64,000 bases of DNA from contig CAKPDH010000001.1 in NCBI GenBank assembly GCA_934148845.1, forward strand, positions 284,440-348,439, in the 5' to 3' direction. Origin of the DNA: an uncultured Bacilli bacterium. Its GTDB lineage: Bacteria; Bacillota_I; Bacilli_A; RF39; UBA660. Both the position numbers and the translations under genes were made by a program. Position 1 is the stretch's first letter. Each line of letters starts with the position of its first letter. The notes beneath the pieces were generated by a model. It was not told the origin of the DNA. It did no database searches and saw only the letters and a program-made list of their open reading frames with translations. Positions 35,373-44,573 of this stretch are shown here, one piece after another.

Positions 35373-37280
35373 TTATTCACTTAAAAGTAGTCTTATACTA
35401 TCGCCTTCATATATATATTCTCCACTACTAGGAGATTGATACGTTACAACTCCACCACTACCACTATAATTTACTTTAAATTTTTTTAGATTTTTTATAG
35501 CATCCTCTATATTCATTCCAACTACATTAGGAACTTCATAATATTGTTTATCTGTATATAGATATTCTCTTTCTATAGCATTTTCTCTTTTTTCTATTTT
35601 TAATGTATCTATTATACTTAGTAGTACATTTTTAGCTATTGGGGCAGCTACTGTTCCACCGTATTGTGTTACTCCCTTAGCATTATCAACTGCAATATAA
35701 ACAACTACCTTAGGATCATCTGCTGGAAGAAAACCTATAAAACTTGTTATATAATTACCACTCAAATATTTACCATTTTGAGCTTTTTGTGCTGTTCCTG
35801 TTTTTCCACCGACTCTATATCCACCTATATAAGCATTATGACCTGTACCTCTTGCTACTACACTTTCAAGAGCATATCTAACTTTATTACTAGTATCTTC
35901 ACTAATTACTTTTCTAACTATCTTTTTTTTATTTTCTAAAATAACACTATTTGTTTCAGGTTCGTTTAAACTTTTTACAATATATGGTTTATATAAAATT
36001 CCTCCATTTATAGCAGCGGATACGGCTGTTATTTGTTGTATCGGTGTAACTGATACGCCTTGACCAAATGCTGTTGTAGCAAGCTCTAAATCTCCAATTT
36101 TGTCTACATTAAATAAAATACCACTAGCTTCCCCATTCAAATCAACTCCTGTTTTTTTACCAAATCCAAATAAGTTTATATAATTAAATAACTTTTCTTT
36201 TCCAAGTTTTAATCCTAAATTAACAAATCCGGTATTACAAGAATTTTCTACTACCTCTAAGTATGTCTCATTACCATGCCCACCATGTTTCCAGCAATGA
36301 AGAGTTGCACCACCTACTTTAACTGACCCACTATCAAAAAAAGTATCTTGCTCTAAATCAACAGTTTTTTCTTCTAATGATGCTGCAAGTGTTATTATTT
36401 TAAATGTAGATCCTGGTTCATATGTCATCCATATTGGTAAATTTCTATTTATTTGTTCTTCTGTATAATTCTTATAATTAGATGGTGAAAAATTTGGTCT
36501 AGATGAAAGTGCCAATATTTCACCAGAATTTGGATCCATAACTATACCTAAAGCTTGATCAGGACTATATTTAGATACAGCGTTATCTAATTCTCTTTCA
36601 AGCGCAGACTGAATGTCATAATTGATTGTTAAAGTCATATTAACTCCACTTTGTGGTTGTTCATATATTTGCTGCATTGATAAACTATTTCCTTTTGCAT
36701 CGCTAAAGTATTTAATTGAACCATCACTACCTGTTAAATATTTATCATATATAAGTTCTAATCCACTAAGTCCTTGATTATCAATACCAACAAATCCTAA
36801 AGTATGCGATAGCATCTTATCATATGGATAATTTCTTTTAGCTTCTTTTACTAAGTAAACTCCATCATATTTTAATGCATTTATCTTATCAGCTATATCA
36901 TAACTTAAATTTCTACCCTCAGGGTGTACTCTTTCTATTGAAGTTTTTTTAGATACATGTTTATACATTTCATCATAAGAAACATTAAGTATCTTGGCTA
37001 AATCTCTTGCGACTTTTTCTTTATCATTTATTTGATTTGGTATAAGTACTAATGATGTCGTTGTAACATTTGAAGCAAGTTCTACACCATTTCTATCATA
37101 TATAATTCCTCTATTTGCAGATATAGGTAAATTACGACTCCAAAGTCCTGTAGCATATCCATTTAGTTTCTTATAATCAATTACCTGTATGTAAAAAACT
37201 TTTCCTACAATTATTAAAAACATAATTATAGTAATTAACATTACTATCTTAATTCGTACATGTATATTTTTAAAAAACAT
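35373..37280 (-). CDS. Class B penicillin-binding protein with PASTA domain (SpoVD/PBP2B-like)
   Basis: Septal or spore-cortex transpeptidase. 635 residues: membrane anchor about 10-30, dimerisation domain with 'RGIIYDRNGVELASN', then the transpeptidase with catalytic 'GSTFKIITLAA' (Ser near 290), 'VENSCNTGF' (SxN near 347) and 'VGGKTGTAQKAQNG' (KTG near 495). It ends in one PASTA domain ('PNVVGMNIEDAIKNLKKF'). A single PASTA is typical of SpoVD, which would match the spoVA genes in the window, but PBP2B-type division enzymes are similar. ldh lies between this gene and mraY, an unusual break in the dcw order. Confidence 0.9.
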   Translation of the reverse strand: MFFKNIHVRIKIVMLITIIMFLIIVGKVFYIQVIDYKKLNGYATGLWSRNLPISANRGIIYDRNGVELASNVTTTSLVLIPNQINDKEKVARDLAKILNVSYDEMYKHVSKKTSIERVHPEGRNLSYDIADKINALKYDGVYLVKEAKRNYPYDKMLSHTLGFVGIDNQGLSGLELIYDKYLTGSDGSIKYFSDAKGNSLSMQQIYEQPQSGVNMTLTINYDIQSALERELDNAVSKYSPDQALGIVMDPNSGEILALSSRPNFSPSNYKNYTEEQINRNLPIWMTYEPGSTFKIITLAASLEEKTVDLEQDTFFDSGSVKVGGATLHCWKHGGHGNETYLEVVENSCNTGFVNLGLKLGKEKLFNYINLFGFGKKTGVDLNGEASGILFNVDKIGDLELATTAFGQGVSVTPIQQITAVSAAINGGILYKPYIVKSLNEPETNSVILENKKKIVRKVISEDTSNKVRYALESVVARGTGHNAYIGGYRVGGKTGTAQKAQNGKYLSGNYITSFIGFLPADDPKVVVYIAVDNAKGVTQYGGTVAAPIAKNVLLSIIDTLKIEKRENAIEREYLYTDKQYYEVPNVVGMNIEDAIKNLKKFKVNYSGSGGVVTYQSPSSGEYIYEGDSIRLLLSE

Positions 37281-37389
37281 ATAATCACCAATTAATTTTA
37301 TGCTTTATAATTAAAAAAAACTAAATTAATTAGTTTCTTTATTTGCTAAATTTATTATTGTTTTTGTATATTTCATAAGTTTTTTTATA

Positions 37390-38469
37390 TTATGAATCAA
37401 TAAATTTACTTTTAAAACTACTATCAGAAAAATAGTCTATTCCAACTGCCTTTTTTACTTCTTTTAATACTTGATTAGTATAATCTACACTTTTTTTTGT
37501 ACCATCCTCAAGCATTTTAAATACTTCTTCTTTTTTTTGCGCATACATTTCTCTTCTTGCTCTCATAGGTTCCATAATTTCTTGCATTACATCATTTAAA
37601 AATTTCTTTACTTTAACATCGCCTAACCCACCACGCATATAGTGAGCTTTTAATTCATCTAAATTTTTATACTCAGGTAAGTATGATTTAAAATGATGAT
37701 CTTCACAAAAAGCATCTAAATATGTAAAAACTGTATTACCTTTAACGTTTCCTGGATCTTCCACTCTTACATGATTTGGATCTGTATACATACCCATTAT
37801 TTTCTTTTTTATTTCTTCACTTGAATCTTTAATATATATACAGTTTCCTAGTGATTTACTCATCTTAGCATTGCCATCAGTACCTGGTAGTCTAGAACAC
37901 TTTGGATTATCTGGAAGTATTGCAGAAGGAAGAGTTAAAATATCTGTTTTATATATTCTATTAAATGAATTAACAATTTCTCTTGTTTGTTCTATCATAG
38001 GAAGTTGATCATCACCAACTGGAACATAATTTGCTTTAAATGCTGTTATATCAGCTGCTTGACTTATTGGATAAGTAAAAAATCCAACTGGTAAATTATT
38101 TTCAAAATTTCTAAGTTTTATTTCGTTTTTTATTGTAGGATTTCTTCCTAATCTAGATACTGTAACTAAGTTTGAATAAAGCATAGGAAGTTCGTATAAA
38201 GCTGGTATTCCACTTTGAAGTAAAAATGTAGTTTTATCTGGAGTAAGTCCTACTGCTAAATAATCAAGCATTACTTCCATAACATTTTCTCTTATTTTTT
38301 CTGGATTATCTGCATTGTCTGTAAGAGCTTGTAAATCTGCTATCATTACATATTGATCATATTCATCTGTGTTTTGTAACTCAACACGTTTTCTTAATGA
38401 ACCAACATAATGACCTATGTGCAAAGGTCCTGTTGGTCTATCACCCGTTAATATTATCTTTTTTTCCAT
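37390..38469 (-). CDS. trpS: Tryptophanyl-tRNA synthetase
   Basis: Class I synthetase of 359 residues. HIGH-type motif 'DRPTGPLHIGHYVGSL' (about 9-24); KMSKS loop 'GNAKMSKSLGNCIYI' (about 198-212). Rossmann core conserved, tail slightly longer than in Bacillus TrpS (330). It is preceded by a T-box leader whose specifier reads TGG, so it is induced when tRNA-Trp is uncharged. Confidence 0.96.
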   Translation of the reverse strand: MEKKIILTGDRPTGPLHIGHYVGSLRKRVELQNTDEYDQYVMIADLQALTDNADNPEKIRENVMEVMLDYLAVGLTPDKTTFLLQSGIPALYELPMLYSNLVTVSRLGRNPTIKNEIKLRNFENNLPVGFFTYPISQAADITAFKANYVPVGDDQLPMIEQTREIVNSFNRIYKTDILTLPSAILPDNPKCSRLPGTDGNAKMSKSLGNCIYIKDSSEEIKKKIMGMYTDPNHVRVEDPGNVKGNTVFTYLDAFCEDHHFKSYLPEYKNLDELKAHYMRGGLGDVKVKKFLNDVMQEIMEPMRARREMYAQKKEEVFKMLEDGTKKSVDYTNQVLKEVKKAVGIDYFSDSSFKSKFIDS

Positions 38470-38492
38470 AAATTACCTCTTTCTATATATCT

Positions 38493-38709
38493 AAAAAAAA
38501 TATCCTATAAATAGGATAAGTTTAAACTTATTATGCCACCTAAAAAGTTACATACATTAACTTTATAACGAAGAAGATACTCCGTACTAGCCTACTTAAT
38601 TCGGTAGCCTCTCATCAGCCCATTCAATATATAAAATTAATAATTTTCCATCAACCAATTACTTTCTATATAATCTATATATATTTACTATCCTGAATCA
38701 ACAATTTAT
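38493..38709 (-). promoter_or_regulatory. T-box leader of trpS (specifier TGG)
   Basis: Minus strand: stem I with a GAA-TGG specifier loop (TGG = 38622-38620), the T-box core GGTGGCA (about 38540-38533) in the antiterminator, and a terminator stem TATCCTAT / ATAGGATA with eight T (38518-38493). Uncharged tRNA-Trp pairs with the specifier and T-box and opens transcription of trpS. Confidence 0.88.
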
Positions 38710-38715
38710 AAGTAA

Positions 38716-38744
38716 ATTATAATATTTTTTTTAATGCTTGTCAA
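38716..38744 (-). promoter_or_regulatory. Promoter of the trpS T-box transcript
   Basis: Consensus TTGACA, 17 bases, TATAAT on the minus strand. It overlaps the end of the decayed gene at 38731-39014. Confidence 0.85.
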
Positions 38745-39014
38745 ATATTTTTATTTTATATAACAAAATATTTTTTATATTATTTATTTCATTATCAATA
38801 TTAACTACATTTCCAGCAAATAAATAATAATCTTCTATTTCTATTTTAACCTTTAAATATTGATATAGTTTTTCAACATCACTTACAATACTTATACCAT
38901 CACCTGTTCCATCACCCTTTACTATATTTGCAAATTTTATTACTACTTTGGCTCCCGACTAACAAAATCATTTGAAGTAATTTTTTCATTATTCTTTTTT
39001 AATATGCTATCCAT
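38731..39014 (-). pseudogene. Decayed small gene of unknown function
   Basis: ATG 39014 with GGAGAAGT upstream opens 'MDSILKKNNEKITSNDFVS' and stops after 23 codons. A one-base shift continues a protein-like frame ('VVIKFANIVKGDGTGDGISI', 'SDVEKLYQYLKVKIEIEDYY') to TAA at 38731. The total would be about 94 codons. Family not recognised. It abuts the transposase remnant on its 5' side, which may have ended its expression. Confidence 0.5.
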
Positions 39015-39024
39015 ACTTCTCCAC

Positions 39025-39199
39025 TAGCAATGAAATTCCAGTGGGATCAGAATTAATCAAAAAATTAGATTTAACAAATTGCATTCTTATAGCAGATGCA
39101 TTAAATACGCAAAAATATACAAAAGAGTGATAAAATGTTAAAAAAAGATTATGTATTAGCACTAAAAGAAAATGAGAATTTTTTAGACGTTTACTGATT
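39025..39199 (+). mobile_element. Remnant of an ISAs1-family transposase
   Basis: The plus strand encodes 'NEIPVGSELIKKLDL', 'CILIADALNTQKYTKE', two stops, and then 'LKKDYVLALKENENFLDVY'. These line up in order with the DDE core of ISAs1/H-repeat transposases (sNEIpa...D.lg cq......gdYvlalK.Nq). Only the central part is left, with stops between. No terminal inverted repeats were found near it. Confidence 0.7.
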
Positions 39200-39228
39200 T
39201 AGGTTAACATCATAGTTTAATTTTATTT

Positions 39229-40398
39229 TTAATCTGCTTTAAATGTAATGTTTCCACCTAATATATTTTTTAAATTCTTAAGATATAGTTTAATCAAATT
39301 ACATTTTTTTACATCTTTATTACTAACTAAATCTACCTCATTTATTTTAGTATTATCATTATATAGTATTATCTTGCCTATTACATCACCTTTATTTAAA
39401 GGTAATTTAATATTATTTATCTTTATTTTATATGTAGGTGTTATTTTTCCATCTACTTTTTTATACAAAACATTAACATCTGTTTTAGGTACTGCTTCAA
39501 TAGTTTTTTCTGCCTTAGTCATATTTACTTTCTTTACTACACTTTTATTCGATAAAACTCTATTGATACCTACTTGTGCGAATGCATAATCAAGCATACT
39601 TGATACTTCACTATTTCTAACAGTACTAGATGGTTCTCCCATTACTGTTGCAATTATTCTCATATTATCTTTTTTCATCGTAGCTGTAAGGCAATACCCT
39701 GCCCCTTCTGTATATCCAGTCTTAAGTCCATCTACACCTGGTTTAAATCTTACTAGTTTATTTGTGTTTACAAGCCATATTTTTCTATTTGTTCCTTCCC
39801 TTAAATATGCTTCATATATACTAGAATATTTAAGTATTTTTTCATGCTGCACTAATTCTTTTGCTATAAAAGCCATATCATATGCACTTGAATAATGTCC
39901 CTCTTCATCCAAGCCATGACAATTTTTAAAATTAGTATCTTTTAAACCTAAACTTTTTACTTTAGCATTCATCATACTTACAAAATTCTCTTCTGTTCCA
40001 GCTATTGCCTCAGCTAACGCTACAACTGCATCATTTCCACTTGCTATACTAATTCCTTTAACAAGATCATCTACACTCATTTCTTCACCAGTTTCAAGTA
40101 ATATTTGACTTCCTCCCATACTTGATGCATTACTTGATACAGTAATCATTTGATCCCAAGATATAACATTCTTTTCTATTGCTTCCATAATAAGTAATAA
40201 ACTCATCATTTTAGTCATACTGGCTGGCTCTCTTTTTTCATGAGAATTAAATTCATATAAAATTTCACCTGTAGAAGCCTCGATCATTATTGCACTTTTT
40301 GCATTTTTAGCAAGTGTATTCGAATTTTCTTCTTTTTGGGCTTTTACAAATGGAATAAACATAAATAAGCATATAATACATATTAAAACTTTTTTCAT
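39229..40398 (-). CDS. D-alanyl-D-alanine carboxypeptidase (DacA/DacF family)
   Basis: Trims the terminal D-Ala of peptidoglycan stem peptides outside the cell. From ATG 40398 (GAGGTGG just upstream; the longer frame uses TTG) it has 389 residues. It has a signal peptide (about 1-21), SxxK 'REPASMTKMMSLL' (about 58-70), SxN 'SIASGNDAVVAL' (about 120), KTG 'GVDGLKTGYTEGAGYC' (about 225), and a C-terminal beta domain. No clear C-terminal amphipathic anchor. In sporulating species DacF acts in the forespore; vegetative DacA looks alike, so I give no symbol. Confidence 0.93.
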   Translation of the reverse strand: MKKVLICIICLFMFIPFVKAQKEENSNTLAKNAKSAIMIEASTGEILYEFNSHEKREPASMTKMMSLLLIMEAIEKNVISWDQMITVSSNASSMGGSQILLETGEEMSVDDLVKGISIASGNDAVVALAEAIAGTEENFVSMMNAKVKSLGLKDTNFKNCHGLDEEGHYSSAYDMAFIAKELVQHEKILKYSSIYEAYLREGTNRKIWLVNTNKLVRFKPGVDGLKTGYTEGAGYCLTATMKKDNMRIIATVMGEPSSTVRNSEVSSMLDYAFAQVGINRVLSNKSVVKKVNMTKAEKTIEAVPKTDVNVLYKKVDGKITPTYKIKINNIKLPLNKGDVIGKIILYNDNTKINEVDLVSNKDVKKCNLIKLYLKNLKNILGGNITFKAD

Positions 40399-40421
40399 AA
40401 TCCACCTCAATAAATATTATG

Positions 40422-40462
40422 AAAAAAAGAAGTTTTAATTCTTTTATTTAAAAACTTCTTAT
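40422..40462 (-). terminator. Terminator after the TPR gene
   Basis: Stem AAGAAGTTTT / AAAACTTCTT (arms near 40427-40437 and 40451-40460) with a T run in the minus-strand sense. Confidence 0.7.
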
Positions 40463-40468
40463 TATATT

Positions 40469-41836
40469 TTACCTTTTAGATTTTATTTTAGTCTTATTCA
40501 TACAATTTAATTTGTTTTCTTCTAGATCAATATTATATTTTTTCACTACTGGATACATATATAAAATATCTTTACTATTAGGAAGTGTTAGAACTTTTAA
40601 ATATTTTTCTCTTTCGTTTCCTATATTTTCATATGGTATTATATAAATATCATAAAGAGATAACTTATATATTTTATACTCATCTATTAAACTATTTTTT
40701 ATAGTATTAAATAATTTATAAATATCTATATTAGGATTAAATTTATCTTTAATATCTAATATATATTCTAGTGCGACAAAGCAATCATAATCTAATATTT
40801 GGTTAGTAAAATATGAATCAGTATAACTTATTTTTTTTACATCTTTTAATCCAATATTAAGTAAATTGCATAAATATATAACACCTTTTATATCTAACTT
40901 TTCATATAATTTAATAATATTATTAAGTTCTTCTATAGCGTTTTTATATTGACCACTTTTTATATATAAAAGCATTCTAAAATATGAATTATTTTTACTA
41001 TCTAATAACATATTATCAATTTTATCTAAGTACTCTTTAGCACCATCAAAATCTTTTTGAAAAGTTTTTAATTTAGCCATACCCATTAAGGCACATTCCT
41101 TATCACTTATATTACCCTCATTAAATAATTTTTCATAATAGTTACTTGCTAATTCATATTCTTCACATATAGTTTCTAAATCACCTAGTTCATTTAAAGC
41201 AAACATTTTATCTTTTGGATTTTTAGAATAATTATATATTAATTTAAAATACTTTCTAGCTTTAGCATATCTATTTTTTAAAACACATAACTTACCAAGT
41301 TCCAAAAAAGCATAATATTTACTCTTAGTAGTTGTTAATTCTATTAACATACTATAAGCTACATCATAATTTTTAGAAATTATTTCAAGTTTTGCAAGTT
41401 CAAACTTTGCATAATTTAAATTTTTTAATTTACTACCACAAATATTTTTTTCTTGTGAAATTTCAGATACTATAGTATCCAAAATCTCTTTTGCCTCATT
41501 ATATTTGTGATCCATTAAATAGATCTTACTCATTTCTGTTAAAGCACAATATCTATCTTCACAAGTACTAGCAGTACTTAATAATTCATCCAAATAATCA
41601 AGAGCAATATTCATATTATTTTTCTTTTTTTCATAAACTGCAAGTTCTAATAATGCATAATTATGACTTTCAGTATCTAATAATTGATACATAAGCTCTT
41701 CACCTTTTTTCTGATCATTTAATCCAGACATTAGAAGTGCCTTAGCATATTTAAATTTTTTTATTAAATTAGATTTATCATTTAGATAAGATTTTTCCAA
41801 TTTATCTAATGATTCACTATATTTTTGATTTTTCAT
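40469..41836 (-). CDS. Tetratricopeptide-repeat protein of unknown function
   Basis: 455 residues. At least eight helical-pair repeats of about 34-38 residues cover residues 1 to about 310 ('YALLELAVYEKKKNNMNIAL', 'YAFLELGKLCVLKNRYAKA', 'FALNELGDLETICEEYELA', 'CALMGMAKLKTFQKDFDGA'), with the A...L...G.Y..A pattern of TPRs. The rest is helical and unassigned. No signal or membrane helix, so a cytosolic scaffold. Paralogue-like genes are common in AT-rich gut Firmicutes, but function is not known. Confidence 0.8.
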   Translation of the reverse strand: MKNQKYSESLDKLEKSYLNDKSNLIKKFKYAKALLMSGLNDQKKGEELMYQLLDTESHNYALLELAVYEKKKNNMNIALDYLDELLSTASTCEDRYCALTEMSKIYLMDHKYNEAKEILDTIVSEISQEKNICGSKLKNLNYAKFELAKLEIISKNYDVAYSMLIELTTTKSKYYAFLELGKLCVLKNRYAKARKYFKLIYNYSKNPKDKMFALNELGDLETICEEYELASNYYEKLFNEGNISDKECALMGMAKLKTFQKDFDGAKEYLDKIDNMLLDSKNNSYFRMLLYIKSGQYKNAIEELNNIIKLYEKLDIKGVIYLCNLLNIGLKDVKKISYTDSYFTNQILDYDCFVALEYILDIKDKFNPNIDIYKLFNTIKNSLIDEYKIYKLSLYDIYIIPYENIGNEREKYLKVLTLPNSKDILYMYPVVKKYNIDLEENKLNCMNKTKIKSKR

Positions 41837-41874
41837 GATTTTATCACCTTTAGACTACACTATATACGTTATAG

Positions 41875-42729
41875 TTAATTATTAAAATTATTTTTTTCTA
41901 TTTTTTTTACAATACTTTTTTCTGATTCCAAGTTATCTATTGTAGGCCAAAATTCTGGTAATAGCATATATGGTTTTAAATTAGAATCATCTTTTATATT
42001 TTTAGTACTACAATCTTTTAATATTAATTTAACATTTTCAAGCAATTCCTCTTTTACTGAAAATGATTGATCAGTCCAATATTCAGAACTTAAAAGATTT
42101 GATAGTGATGATATAACAATACTATTATATATTTCTTCGGATTTTGGTAAATCTGAAGAAATTTTTATAGATAACATTGTAATAATACGTAATATCATAT
42201 CTGATAAGTTTTTTCTAACAATGTCTATATCAGATAAGTCACTAGAATATAATACTTTTAATAATAACTGATATTTATTTTTATCTCTAGATAGGACTAG
42301 TTTTCTATCATATATTTCCATTAATACTTTATTATTTGCAGAAAGTATATTACTTAATCTATTTATTTCATTATTTAGTGTTGATATAATATCCAATATT
42401 TCTTTTTCTACTTTAGAATTTTTTGAAAAATAATTTTTAATTAATTTTTGAGATAGTTCTAATATGTATGTATCACTTTTTAAATCATTTTTTTCTTTAT
42501 TTTCATCAATGAATTCAATACCTAAATAATAGTTATTATTATTAAATATATACTTATATATATAATTTTCTAATAAATCTCTAATAACTTTTGAATTATT
42601 AATTATATCTTTATAATTATCTCTTGATATATCCTGTAATATTTTTTCATTATCTTGTAATAACATTTTTGATAAATATTCTATATATTCATAATATGAT
42701 GGTAAAATGCCTATTTTATCTGTTTTCAT
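41875..42729 (-). CDS. Hypothetical helical protein
   Basis: Start at ATG 42729 with AGGAGGT nine bases upstream; the longer frame runs into the spacer. About 284 residues, charged, mostly helical, with a coiled-coil-like region around residues 110-170 ('ISTLNNEINRLSNILSANNK'). No membrane segment or recognised motif. It follows the SPFH gene cluster with about 70 bases between and may be independent. Confidence 0.7.
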   Translation of the reverse strand: MKTDKIGILPSYYEYIEYLSKMLLQDNEKILQDISRDNYKDIINNSKVIRDLLENYIYKYIFNNNNYYLGIEFIDENKEKNDLKSDTYILELSQKLIKNYFSKNSKVEKEILDIISTLNNEINRLSNILSANNKVLMEIYDRKLVLSRDKNKYQLLLKVLYSSDLSDIDIVRKNLSDMILRIITMLSIKISSDLPKSEEIYNSIVISSLSNLLSSEYWTDQSFSVKEELLENVKLILKDCSTKNIKDDSNLKPYMLLPEFWPTIDNLESEKSIVKKIEKNNFNN

Positions 42730-42797
42730 AATACCTCCTGAATAAATATAATATATAATATTTTTATAATTGTCAACAAAAAAAGGATATTTAATCC

Positions 42798-43994
42798 TTA
42801 TAATTGTGTGCCACATTCCATACAGAATTTTGCATTTTCATCTACTTTGTTTCCACAGTTTGGACAAAACTTTTCTAATACTTGATCTGGTTTCTTAGTT
42901 CCGCATTCAACACAGAAGTTTCCAGTTATTGGTTTTCCACAGTTTGGACAAGCTACAGAATTAGTATCCTCTACTTTTTTATTTTCTTCTACTTGTTGTG
43001 GTTGTGGTTTCATATATTCTTTAGTAGTATTAGCCATACCGCCAAACATATTACCTGATGCCATGTTCATCATACCAATTCCCATCATACCTGTTGCAGC
43101 ACCATTTGCATTATTTGCTGCTGATTCAAGTGCTTTTCCATATGAACCAGTAAGAACTCCTTGTTGTTGATATTGATCTCCACCCATTTCGTAGTTAGAA
43201 ATCTTAGTATCTGATTCTTCATCAAGTGAAACAGATTCAACTGCAAAGGACATAATTTGGAATCCTCTATTTCTCATGTTTTGGTCAAATACATTTTCAT
43301 CCATTATTTTTCTAATTTCATCAGTTTTGTTTTGTAGTTCTAATACTTCAACTTTATATTTATCACTACCTAAACCATTCATAACATTATTAAAGGCAGC
43401 CATAATTTCTGATTTAAATGTATCTACAACATCTTCTCTTTTGTATACATCTGCAGTTCCTGCTAAATTTCTCATTAATACAAAAGGGTCACATATTTTA
43501 AAAGTAAACATACCGTGGCATCTAACTTTTACACTCATAGCATAATATGAGTTAGTTCTCGCATTCATAAGTGGATGTCCCCAGTCTTTATACATAACTG
43601 GTACTGATGTTCCAAACTTGTTATTTAAAATTTCTTTAGTGTTAAAGAAATAAACAGCCTGTTCTTTTGCAGTTGCACCATTATATGTAAATCTTTGCCA
43701 CATTTCTTTAAACATACCACCAAATTGTCCAGCAAATAATGATGGTGTTGAAGATGTATCAAATTTATATACTCCCTCTTCTGCTGATGCATCTAATATA
43801 CGACCATTATCATATATTATTGCGCATTGTCCTGGCCCAACTATTACTGTTGAACCATTTGATATTACACCAGTAGGTGTAGTTTTTTTTACCATTAATG
43901 TATCATTGTCTAAATTTTCACACCTAATGGCCTCTTTCCATTGGTCTGCTAAAGTACTTCCAACAGCACCAACAGCTGCTCTAATTAAGCCCAT
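42798..43994 (-). CDS. SPFH-domain protein with two C-terminal zinc ribbons (YdjI-like)
   Basis: 398 residues. Residues about 40-290 form the SPFH/virion-core-like domain of the B. subtilis YdjI type ('VGPGQCAIIYDNGRI', 'MKVRCHGMFTFKICDP'). Then a Gly/Met-rich linker ('GMMGIGMMNMASGNMFGGM'). Then two zinc ribbons with C-x2-C pairs ('CPNCGKPITGNFCVECG', 'FCPNCGNKVDENAKFCMECG'). YdjI acts with a phage-shock-like protein on the membrane under stress; a similar membrane-domain role is plausible here. It heads a cluster of zinc-ribbon and DUF1003 membrane genes. Confidence 0.9.
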   Translation of the reverse strand: MGLIRAAVGAVGSTLADQWKEAIRCENLDNDTLMVKKTTPTGVISNGSTVIVGPGQCAIIYDNGRILDASAEEGVYKFDTSSTPSLFAGQFGGMFKEMWQRFTYNGATAKEQAVYFFNTKEILNNKFGTSVPVMYKDWGHPLMNARTNSYYAMSVKVRCHGMFTFKICDPFVLMRNLAGTADVYKREDVVDTFKSEIMAAFNNVMNGLGSDKYKVEVLELQNKTDEIRKIMDENVFDQNMRNRGFQIMSFAVESVSLDEESDTKISNYEMGGDQYQQQGVLTGSYGKALESAANNANGAATGMMGIGMMNMASGNMFGGMANTTKEYMKPQPQQVEENKKVEDTNSVACPNCGKPITGNFCVECGTKKPDQVLEKFCPNCGNKVDENAKFCMECGTQL

Positions 43995-44080
43995 AAAAAA
44001 TCCTCCTCTAGTATCTTTATACCATAAATATTATATAATACTATTTAAAAAATTGCAACAATAGTAAAAGATTAATCATA

Positions 44081-44569
44081 TTATTTATCTTTCAATTTTT
44101 CCATTATTTCTTTTTGATTTTTTAATATTTTATCCATTTTATCATATAGTTCTTCTAATATTAATTCGCTTTTTACATCTGTTTTGTATTCATTATTACT
44201 TTTAATTTTCTCCTTTTTTGCTTCTCTATTTTGACTCATCATAATTATTGGAGCTTGAATTGCTGCAACGCAGGATAATATTAAGTTAAGTAAAATAAAT
44301 GGATAAGGATCAATATCAATAAAACAGTAGTTTAGTACCATCCATAATAATAAGAATAAACAAAATATAATTATAAAAGTCCAAGAGCCAACTATTTCAG
44401 TAATTTTATCTGCAAGTTTTTCACCTAAACTTCTTTTTTCTTCTTTATCTACATTTATAGCAATAGGCTCATCTACTAACATATCTATAAGTTCTTCATA
44501 ATTATCTATAGGCTCTATAGATTCGTTATTTAAGATTGCTTTTACTATCTTTTTTTTATTTTTTTCCAT
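44081..44569 (-). CDS. DUF1003-family membrane protein
   Basis: I start it at ATG 44569 with AGGAGG eleven bases upstream. 162 residues. 'SLGEKLADKITEIVGSWTFI' leads into two membrane helices (about 70-92 and 98-120), then 'QAPIIMMSQNREAKKEK', the DUF1003 signature, and a coiled-coil tail. Family members are small inner-membrane proteins of unknown role, some linked to acid or envelope stress. It overlaps the end region of the zinc-ribbon gene upstream. Confidence 0.88.
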   Translation of the reverse strand: MEKNKKKIVKAILNNESIEPIDNYEELIDMLVDEPIAINVDKEEKRSLGEKLADKITEIVGSWTFIIIFCLFLLLWMVLNYCFIDIDPYPFILLNLILSCVAAIQAPIIMMSQNREAKKEKIKSNNEYKTDVKSELILEELYDKMDKILKNQKEIMEKLKDK

Positions 44570-44573
44570 ATAG

